Below, in pieces: positions 8,459-15,981 of a stretch of 32,548 bases of DNA. The position numbers and the translations under genes were made by a program. How positions within the stretch are numbered: the stretch's first letter is position 1; every line of letters begins with the position of its first letter. The stretch is taken from positions 44,814-77,361 of the forward strand of contig KN805439.1 of assembly GCA_000818945.1 (NCBI GenBank), in the 5' to 3' direction. This stretch comes from Schizochytrium sp. CCTCC M209059. Its lineage: Eukaryota > Sar > Bigyra > Thraustochytrida > Thraustochytriidae. Under the pieces are notes generated by a model. That model saw only the letters and a program-made list of their open reading frames with translations, was not told the DNA's origin and made no database searches.

Positions 8459-9445
8459 GCATACCATGGTACACGTAGTAGCCTCGTCAGTTTCTGACTC
8501 TTTTCTTACGTCTGCCGTGCAGCCATGCAAGTAGTCGGCCAGGCAGCCAGATAGCCAGTCAGCAGTCAGTCAGAGCGCGAGAGCGCCTGGCCTACATATG
8601 TTTCTCCCTCCTGGAAAGCATCGGAAAAGGTCATTTTTTATATTTTTTTTAAGATCTAGGTTCTTGCAGTCGCAGCCGGCTGGGTAGGTGGCTGGCTGAC
8701 TGGGTGGCTGGCTGGCTGGGTGGCTGGCTGGCTGACTATCTATTTGCAGTCGCGAGCTCTGCCGCCGCACAGACTACCCCGGATGGCTTCATTTGCTGCG
8801 CTCTTGTGCATTCATTCTCTTGATGCCTCTCAGATTTCTCTTCCTCTTCTTCTTAACCTTGATCATCGTCTGCCTCGCAGCACGTTCTGGCCTTCGTACT
8901 CGCATATTCATACACCCGTCCTTGAAAGATTCGCCTCATTGCAAACTCACACGGCCTCCGGCGACCGCCGCGTTTTCCCTTCCTGCGTTCGCATTCGTTA
9001 CTTTCTCCCTCTTGCACCCAACGACGTCCTCCTCTGACCCGTGATAAACGGCGTCTATCAAGTTGCGTACTTGCTCGCATAGCGTACTTGCACGCGCTCG
9101 CGCCCGCCAGCTCCGCAGTCGCAGGAAGAAAGAAAGACGCGCGGCGAAAACAGCCCCTCCCTTCCCCCCCTTCTTCCCTTTTCTGGCCATCAGAAGTCGA
9201 CCCCGCCATCTCGATCTCGCGGCGACCCCGACCCCGCGTGCTGCCGGCCCGCGTCGGCGAGCGAGCGCGGCCCGCGGCGGCGGGGAAGCTGGACACCGAG
9301 CAAGCGCGAGACGGGAGACGAGCGGTCCCGGCCCCCGGGCGCAGGCAGCTCGAACCGAAGAGTGCGACGCAGGCGGAGAGAGGCCTCGCTCGGCCCGAAA
9401 CGAAACGAAGCGAAACGAAATGATGAAAGACCCCGAAAGACCTGA
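8459..9445. other. Spacer between DAHP synthase and the protease; possible hidden 5' exon
   Basis: It contains the 3' end of the DAHP synthase transcript, TGGC/GGCTG-type repeats at 8688-8734, pyrimidine-rich sequence around 8800-8900, and GC-rich sequence leading to the protease. A frame from ATG 8823 reads MPLRFLFLFFLTLIIVCLAA, a textbook signal-peptide profile, and stays open to about 9044. It may be the missing first exon of the downstream protease, but no strong GTAAGT/GTGAGT donor is visible, so this is only a candidate. Confidence 0.35.
8688..8734 (+). repeat. GGCTG/GGGTGGCT low-complexity repeat
   Basis: Imperfect alternating GGCTGGCTGG and GGGTGGCTGG units lie about 230 bases after the DAHP synthase stop codon, in non-coding sequence. 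Confidence 0.8.
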
Positions 9446-9517
9446 AAGACCCGTTCCGGGCGTTCCAACAGAACTCGAAACGGCGAAACGAGGCGACCGC
9501 GGCGGGTCGCGGAGCTC

Positions 9518-11605
9518 GTGAAATCGTGGAGGCAAAAGAAAAAAGCGCTTCGTACAGCGCAGCTATATCAAAGCGGGCAAGAAGAAGAGGACGAGAACGA
9601 GACGCTTGAGACGGCGACCGTCAAGTCGTGCTTTGTCTTCTTCTCCGGGACTCCCGCACTCGCAGACTATGTCAGCTCGCTCGAGAAGGTGATCCACGTC
9701 GAAGAAGACACAGAGGTCACCATCGACGATGGGCCGTCGTCGGCGCCGCCTTCGTGGGGACTGGACCGCATTGACCAAAAAGACTTGCCACTTAGCGAGA
9801 CTCCCTTCAACGCATCCTATGCCGGTCTAGGCATCAATATCTACGTTCTCGACACAGGTGTCAACCTCGCGCACGAGGATTTTGAAGGCCGAGCGTACGC
9901 GATCCAGGACTTTTACCCGCACGAAGAAGATGACCCTCGAGGCCATGGCACGCACTGCGCCGGTATTGCCGCTGGAAAGACCTTTGGAGTGGCTCCGCAG
10001 GCCACGGTTCTCAGTATTCGCATCGCAAACGAGCGAGGTCGGGGCTACGGTTCTACTACAATCCGAGGCGTTGCAGCGGCCGTCGAGTATCAAAGGACAC
10101 GATTTGCTGGCGAATCCGCGGTCATTTCGTTATCCATTAGCGGCGTCGTTTCCCTTGCACAGAACAACGCCTGCCAAGAAGCAATTGAGAATGGAATGAT
10201 TGTTGTTGTTGCCGCCGGCAATTCAAATGAGAACGCATGCCAAGCATCTCCCGCGTCGGCAGGCGGGAACGGGCAAAATGGCGGCGTCATCACGGTTGGT
10301 GCTACACAAAGTGATGACAAGATGGCATGGTTTTCCAGTTATGGTAGTTGCGTCGACATCTTTGCACCTGGGAGGTTTATTAATTCGACGTACATTGGGA
10401 GCACTACGGCCACCGACGTCCGTTCGGGGACTTCCATGTCTGTTCCACACGTGGCCGGTATTGCGGCCCTCCTCCTTGAGAAACACGACAAAAACAGAAC
10501 GCTCGCGCAAAGCGAACTCTTCGATCTTGCTGTAGCCGACCGCCTATCGGAACTGGAAGGCGAAGGCACGCCCAATCTTCTCGCACAGTCGCCTCGGGGA
10601 CCTAGATCCCCCATTGCGCCAACTGTTGCACCCACGATGCCAGCGATGAATGAACCCAACGTAGTTTGTGCCGACGCACTTTGCGTCGACTATGCGCAGT
10701 CATTCTATGTTGGTTTCCCTCTCTCTACTACGATTGTAGGCCAACTTGTTGTCGCGGAGACCAATCTTTGCCAAATCTCTGACCAAATGCTCAGTGGAAA
10801 AGTCGTTCTCATAAAGTATAATGGCTCTTGCGAACAAGCAGAAGTCGCGCTGACGATGGGCGCAAAGGCAGTCATTTTTCGCAGCAAGGCAAAAGATGGC
10901 TCTATCACCTCCAGCGATAGCGCAAGACCAGGCGTCGACATCTTCTCCGTGACGATCAGCTACGAAGACGGCAAGGCATTTGCAAGTCTCGTCGAAGCAA
11001 AAGATGGGCCCGTCATTGCCAGACTCGGATCCACCAGCTTCAATAATACCCTCGCGCCGACACCCTTTCCTATCACACCCCCGTCCTTCCCGCCAACGAG
11101 TGCACCAACTATTGTGTGCGCGTCATTGGACGGGAAAAAGTCGAAATGTAAAAAGCGCCCAGAGTGCACATGGGATCAGACCCATGACCGATGCAACGAC
11201 CTCGATCCTTCGCTTGCGTGTGGCACGCTCTCCAAGCTTGCCTGCGCCAAGGTAGCCAATTGTACATGGGCCTTTCTACCCTTGCAAAATCTCGAGCCTG
11301 CGTGTTACGACGCGGTGGATGTGCCGCGTAGCACGGTACTTGTCACTCCATCTTCATGTTCAAAGGGTAGCTTCGCATCGGCCGAAGAAGTTTGCGAAAG
11401 TCTGGGCTTCGTCATGTGTTCTGGAGCCCAGCTCTTCAATGCTGATGACGACGCCTCGAGTGACTGCAAAATCAACAAGAAATGGGTTTGGTCGGCTACT
11501 TCCTGCGGCACCAAAAAATATTACCAAGTAAAGTCGGGAAAGAGTAAGATTCGTTGCAAGAGACGTGGCAACAAAGCGAATGCGCGATGCTGCTCTCCCG
11601 TTTAG
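9518..11605 (+). CDS. Secreted subtilisin-like serine protease (S8) with PA insert/domain and Cys-rich tail; 5' end not seen
   Basis: The catalytic domain is clear; numbering is from the first codon of this frame. Asp112 lies in YVLDTGVNLAHEDFEG, His143 in GHGTHCAGIAAG, oxyanion Asn235 in AAGNSNENA, and the nucleophile Ser306 in SGTSMSVPHVAGIAALLL. Residues ~34-70 look like the end of an I9-type inhibitory propeptide. After the catalytic domain come a Thr/Pro linker (APTVAPTMPA), a protease-associated-like domain (SGKVVLIKYNGSCEQAEVAL, ~420-500), a second Pro-rich linker, and a Cys-rich tail with two short copies of a C-x-K-x(3-4)-C-T-W motif. This is a proteinase K-like secreted enzyme. The frame is open from 9446, but there is no ATG before the catalytic domain and no signal peptide, so an upstream exon is needed. 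It converges with the helicase gene, 87 bases apart. Confidence 0.93.
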   Translation: MKSWRQKKKALRTAQLYQSGQEEEDENETLETATVKSCFVFFSGTPALADYVSSLEKVIHVEEDTEVTIDDGPSSAPPSWGLDRIDQKDLPLSETPFNASYAGLGINIYVLDTGVNLAHEDFEGRAYAIQDFYPHEEDDPRGHGTHCAGIAAGKTFGVAPQATVLSIRIANERGRGYGSTTIRGVAAAVEYQRTRFAGESAVISLSISGVVSLAQNNACQEAIENGMIVVVAAGNSNENACQASPASAGGNGQNGGVITVGATQSDDKMAWFSSYGSCVDIFAPGRFINSTYIGSTTATDVRSGTSMSVPHVAGIAALLLEKHDKNRTLAQSELFDLAVADRLSELEGEGTPNLLAQSPRGPRSPIAPTVAPTMPAMNEPNVVCADALCVDYAQSFYVGFPLSTTIVGQLVVAETNLCQISDQMLSGKVVLIKYNGSCEQAEVALTMGAKAVIFRSKAKDGSITSSDSARPGVDIFSVTISYEDGKAFASLVEAKDGPVIARLGSTSFNNTLAPTPFPITPPSFPPTSAPTIVCASLDGKKSKCKKRPECTWDQTHDRCNDLDPSLACGTLSKLACAKVANCTWAFLPLQNLEPACYDAVDVPRSTVLVTPSSCSKGSFASAEEVCESLGFVMCSGAQLFNADDDASSDCKINKKWVWSATSCGTKKYYQVKSGKSKIRCKRRGNKANARCCSPV

Positions 11606-11692
11606 AATTGACTCGTATTGCCATACATGAGTAAGTTTTTCGTCCAAACAGATTTACGTGATTTATATTTTAAAAAGTGATCGTGGTGTCCT

Positions 11693-14600
11693 TTATACGC
11701 CTTCAAGATTCTTGCCAATACCTGCACATCGAGCGCACATCACAACGTCTCTGCGCTCGACATGCTGGAGTTCAAAGGCAAGCTCGAGACCATCCGTGAC
11801 AAGGGTGGGCTTGCTGCCACACTCTTGGCACGAAGGCCAATTTTTCTTGGCAGTCAATGCGTCCGGACTCCGAAGAATCGGTGCCACGAGATATGGACGA
11901 GCAGCTTGCAAATCACGAAGCGAGCGATTCAAAAAGAGCTCGCGCTTGGCGCGCGTGACAGCCACGTACAATAGGTTAATCTCGGCAGGGTCCACCGAGG
12001 AATCGATGTTGAGTTGCTGCGTAAGTTCGTCGACGTGAACGAGGTTCTGAAAATCCGACAAGAGGTAGACACTGTCAAACTCAAGACCTTTGGCCTTGTG
12101 GACAGTGGACATGACATATCGTGCTTCCTTCCAGGGCTGAATCTGCTTCTGCAGTCGCGCGTACAAACTGACCACAGTTTCCGGCTCGATCTGGTCGAGA
12201 TATCCGAGCAGGGTGCTCATGTCGGACTCTTTGGCCTTGGCCGCGAACGCTCGAACCTGATCGATACTTTGGAATTTGCGCACGAGTGCGCTCTCCACCT
12301 CACTCAATTTTCGTAATGCCAAGCGAGCAAGGTCAGCGAGCGTCGCGAGTGGGGATGCCTGGAGGCCCCCAACAATACCGAAACGAACTTTTGGCATATC
12401 GTGTGCAACGCGAAGAGCATGCTCGAGCAAGCCACGATTGCTGCGGGAAATGAAGGCAACAGTGCCTTTTGCACGAGCGTTTGCAGATCGTTGCGCATCT
12501 TGTTCATATCTCGTCGCTAAAAGTGCCGTGTCGGCCCCGGCCTCGCAGTCCCACTTGACACCGCATGGATACTCGGCCTCGTCTGCAGGTGGACGTGCGC
12601 CGAGCAGAATCTGCGAGGTGTGCGCGCAGTGCTGCAAAATCCCATTGGCCACGGCTGCGACGTTGGGGCCAAAACGAAAACACCTCGATAGCAAGAAGGA
12701 TCGAATGCGGGCCTCGGGATAGTATTTTTTCACGTTGAGCGCGTCTTGGGCGCCCATGAACTGGTAAATTGCTTGGTTCTGGTCCCCAATGAGAATGCGA
12801 GCGCATCCGCGCTGCTGCATCACTAAATCGCGTGCACAGGGCGTGCAGTCTTGGGCCTCGTCCAACATGATCACATCGTACGAGCGAGCCAGGTCGGGGC
12901 ATTGTAGCTGGTATAGCTTGAGATGCCCGTTTGAGGACATTGGTAATGTTTTACTGCACATCGCCGCCCACACATTGCGTGCCAGCTTGGTCACAAGTTT
13001 TGTGAGGTCTGTTGTTGCTGGGGCAAGCCGTGCGTCGGGATCCACGCGATACTTGGCACGATCTTCCTCATCAAGAGTCGCCACACTGCATTCGGCATGC
13101 GTGCTGCTAAGCTCGGGGTCCGCAGATGCGACAAAAGCGTTCACTGCCAGCTTGACCAGCTTGCACATTCTTTCCTTGGGCAAACGCAGGAGTACGCGCG
13201 ACGAAGCACTGGAAGCGCTTGAGTTTCTGTTGCCTACACTAAAGACGGTAAAATGTTCCAAGTCCCGGGTCTCGTCGCATTGCTGCACTGCACGAGCATC
13301 CAGGTCCTCTGAGATCTTGTACTTGCGGCCCACACGAGCGTACGAGAGTTTGTGCAAGTTCGTGCACTTGACATTTTCTGGAAACAAGGTGCGTGCTTCC
13401 TCACCGACACTGACGTTAAAAGCCAAGTATAGGAATCGTGTCTCCGGACGTAAACGCGCGTAATTTACCAAGGTGGTCGTCTTACCCGTTCCCGCGAGAG
13501 CGCGGACAACAATGACATCGCCAACAGCAAGATTCGATTGCACGATGGCAAGCTGTTCGGTAGTCAAGGTTCTCGCTTTGCTCGGATCTGCTCTTCGCAC
13601 GAAACTTTGCTCGGGCGAAGACACGAGCAGTCCAGTTGCCCTCTCTTGAAGAAACAGTCCGTGCTCAATGTCGGCTAGCACGGAGGCCCAACGGTATGAA
13701 CTTCCGGCCCAGGGCCCCGTGCGCAGGATGCGAACCAGGGCATACACGAGTTCTGTGCGTTCGGCACGGTGCGCTTCTCGCACGTGACGCGGAAGAAGAG
13801 CTTGGAGCAAACGCAGACGCACTTGCGAGCCGCCCAATAAGAGAGGATAGACGAGGAGCTCGCCCCGCTGGTCTTCCTTGCCTTGGCGAGTTGCTATAAA
13901 ATTTTGCCAACCGGAATCGTGCTCCTCGACGGCAAGTCTTGCGAGCGCCTCGGCGCGCTCGACTGTCAGCCATGGACTCTCTCTTTGTAAAGCTTGAGCA
14001 AAGTCGCCGAGATTATTGACCGGTTGCGGGCCAAGTGGAGGCAAAGAGAGCGGGTTCCGGGCACCATGGAGCGCTCTCCAGTACGCCTTGCGCATGGACA
14101 TAAAGGACGGCGACTCGATGACCTCGCGCCACGCGTGGCACACGCAACGCAATCGCGTCCAAACATCAACAAAGTCAAACGCAGCCGCCTCAAAGAGGGA
14201 TTGAAGCACCGGCGCGGAGGCCTTTGCGTTCCAGAATTCGCAATTGCGTGCAACGCGTGACCCGTCTTTCTGTTGACGCTTGATAATCTGTGGGCCAAAC
14301 AGAGTTACCTGAGCGCCATTTCGAGCCTTGCGTTTTTTCGTTGCGAGCGCAGCTTTGTCGTTCAGGCATAGGCTCCTGAACATCTTGCGTGCGTCGCGCT
14401 CGTTGATCGCGCTTGTCAACTGATCGAGAGCCTCTTGGCAGCGAGGGGACAGCACGCTGCGAGTTGTATTGTAGTCGCCGCAATTCCTTGGCCCTGCCAA
14501 GGATCGCGCGCTCGCAAACCCGGCGCCACTGCTTTTACTACTATTCGCCAAGTTGATAGCAGTGGTTCTATTCTCGCGAGGTCGCGAGGCGTCTGCTGCA

Positions 14601-15442
14601 AGATTGAGGGCGCCTGGACTGCGAATCCGGAAAACTGCAAGCATTGGATACACCTTGCTTGCGAGATCGTTGGGTCGCAGAACCACCGCATGCTCCACCT
14701 CGAGCTCCTCTGTGTCGAGGAGCGTTGCGAGGTACACGCTGTCAGTGCGCTCAATATAACCTATATCTTGATGCGTGGCGTTACGGACGAGGATGGCATT
14801 ACGATCGAACCGGTTCCCAGGCTCTCGTTCCCAATAGACGACAGCTTCTTCTCGATCTTCGACATTTTGGGTGGCTGGCTGTTGATCGCTTTCCACGAAG
14901 ATGGCATTGGGATGGAAGCGTCGTCCCGTCAGTTTGCAAGGGAAAACGAGCCGAGAGGGTTTCGGTCCCTGGAAACTGTCCTCGCTATTTCGGAACTTTT
15001 GTGGCAAGAGAAATTGGCTGCGCTGCGATGCGTTCCGTGATGATGGCGCCAATGAGGACATTTTTGTTTTCGATTTTGCTGTAGCGGTCCCCTTGGAAAA
15101 CGACGATGACAACGAGGATGCTGCTGCTGCTGCTGTTGAGGAGGAGGAGGAGGAGGAAGAAGACGAAGATGAAGAGGAAGAGAGCAAAGCGGGTGCAAAG
15201 AAGGTGCCCAGCTTACGCTCGCTGGATTTGTTCTCCTTTGACTCAGCTGGTGGCTTGGCGCAAAAGTACTTGGTCAAGGTTCCGTGTTGCTTGGGTGCCT
15301 GAAATCCTCGCCTTCGTCGGCGCTGCGGCTGCTGCGGCTGTTGTTTCTCTTGAAGCGAATTCGATTTTATCACACGCGAAGGCGCAGCCGGCGCAGCCTC
15401 ATCCGGCGCTCGTCGGCCCGGAGGGCCTGCCAACCTCTTCAT
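11693..15442 (-). CDS. FBH1: FBH1-type F-box DNA helicase (UvrD family) with HIRAN domain
   Basis: This 1249-residue protein joins three modules. A HIRAN domain (~160-260; EREPGNRFDRNAILVRNA, then IGYIERTDSVYLATLLD) would bind DNA ends. An F-box-like segment (~409-455; RLRCVCHAWREVIESPSF) would bind SKP1. A complete superfamily 1 UvrD/FBH1 helicase follows: Walker A ALAGTGKTTTL at ~647, DEAQD at ~861, GDQNQAIYQFMGA, STVHKAKGLEFDSVYLL at ~1107 and LLYVAVTRAKREL at ~1155. The C-terminus has two CxxC pairs (CQECG and CARC) that may bind zinc. FBH1 is known to limit RAD51 filaments and remodel stalled forks as part of an SCF ubiquitin ligase. The N-terminus is disordered, with a poly-Ser run (~88-103) and two PIP-like motifs (HGTLTKYF at 53-60, ERKLGTFF at 75-82). 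The ATG at 15440-15442 is the natural start. The gene appears intronless. Confidence 0.92.
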   Translation of the reverse strand: MKRLAGPPGRRAPDEAAPAAPSRVIKSNSLQEKQQPQQPQRRRRRGFQAPKQHGTLTKYFCAKPPAESKENKSSERKLGTFFAPALLSSSSSSSSSSSSSSSTAAAAASSLSSSFSKGTATAKSKTKMSSLAPSSRNASQRSQFLLPQKFRNSEDSFQGPKPSRLVFPCKLTGRRFHPNAIFVESDQQPATQNVEDREEAVVYWEREPGNRFDRNAILVRNATHQDIGYIERTDSVYLATLLDTEELEVEHAVVLRPNDLASKVYPMLAVFRIRSPGALNLAADASRPRENRTTAINLANSSKSSGAGFASARSLAGPRNCGDYNTTRSVLSPRCQEALDQLTSAINERDARKMFRSLCLNDKAALATKKRKARNGAQVTLFGPQIIKRQQKDGSRVARNCEFWNAKASAPVLQSLFEAAAFDFVDVWTRLRCVCHAWREVIESPSFMSMRKAYWRALHGARNPLSLPPLGPQPVNNLGDFAQALQRESPWLTVERAEALARLAVEEHDSGWQNFIATRQGKEDQRGELLVYPLLLGGSQVRLRLLQALLPRHVREAHRAERTELVYALVRILRTGPWAGSSYRWASVLADIEHGLFLQERATGLLVSSPEQSFVRRADPSKARTLTTEQLAIVQSNLAVGDVIVVRALAGTGKTTTLVNYARLRPETRFLYLAFNVSVGEEARTLFPENVKCTNLHKLSYARVGRKYKISEDLDARAVQQCDETRDLEHFTVFSVGNRNSSASSASSRVLLRLPKERMCKLVKLAVNAFVASADPELSSTHAECSVATLDEEDRAKYRVDPDARLAPATTDLTKLVTKLARNVWAAMCSKTLPMSSNGHLKLYQLQCPDLARSYDVIMLDEAQDCTPCARDLVMQQRGCARILIGDQNQAIYQFMGAQDALNVKKYYPEARIRSFLLSRCFRFGPNVAAVANGILQHCAHTSQILLGARPPADEAEYPCGVKWDCEAGADTALLATRYEQDAQRSANARAKGTVAFISRSNRGLLEHALRVAHDMPKVRFGIVGGLQASPLATLADLARLALRKLSEVESALVRKFQSIDQVRAFAAKAKESDMSTLLGYLDQIEPETVVSLYARLQKQIQPWKEARYVMSTVHKAKGLEFDSVYLLSDFQNLVHVDELTQQLNIDSSVDPAEINLLYVAVTRAKRELFLNRSLRDLQAARPYLVAPILRSPDALTAKKNWPSCQECGSKPTLVTDGLELAFELQHVERRDVVMCARCAGIGKNLEGV

Positions 15443-15981
15443 AGTGTCGGCGCCGTCGCGATGGGTTTCTGCGTTGCCCTCTCCTTTCCTTTTTCTTTCT
15501 CCTTCCCGCGGTTAAACTCCGTAATGGGTTTCGCAAACACTCAAAAACTATAATTTGTGGACTCGATACCATGTCTCTGATAAAACCGCACGACCAACAA
15601 AGAAAGGAGAGACATGGTGCGCTAATCGACAAGGGTTCTTTTGTCCTTTATGATACAAGGCAAAAAGAAGATAAGCCCTAGGAAGATGGTGTGCTCCAAA
15701 GCCATGCAATGTATAAGATGCTTTCGGGTTCGAATCGTTTTGGACCAGGCAGGCTGACTACCAGCGAGCAGGATATGAAAACAGAGAATAAACAATTATT
15801 TGATATGTAGTAGCAAGGAAATGCTGAAGCAATCTTTGCCGAGGCTAGAGTACCTTGTTGGAGAGGGGAGGAGTGCGCGGCGAGACCAAAGTCGCCCAGG
15901 AGCTTCATGCCCTCGAGCTCCATTCTCTCACTCATACTTTCGTGCTTGCTCGCTTGCTTGCTCGTTCGCTCGCTCGCTAGC
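15443..15981. other. Spacer between two leftward genes
   Basis: It contains the promoter side of the helicase gene and the 3' side of the HSP70-like gene. A 10-bp inverted repeat lies at 15569-15617, and GCTTGCTCG/GCTCGCTAG repeats near 15945-15985 run into the acidic-tail codons of the HSP70-like gene. No gene is supported. Confidence 0.5.
15569..15617. repeat. 10-bp inverted repeat, 29-base loop
   Basis: CCATGTCTCT at 15569-15578 is the reverse complement of AGAGACATGG at 15608-15617. It lies about 130-175 bases upstream of the helicase start codon and could be a dyad regulatory site. Confidence 0.6.

Noticed and set aside
15725..15745. GGTTCGAAT resembling a tRNA T-loop/B box
   Set aside because: The flanking bases cannot form a T-stem, and no acceptor stem or A box is found at the right distance.
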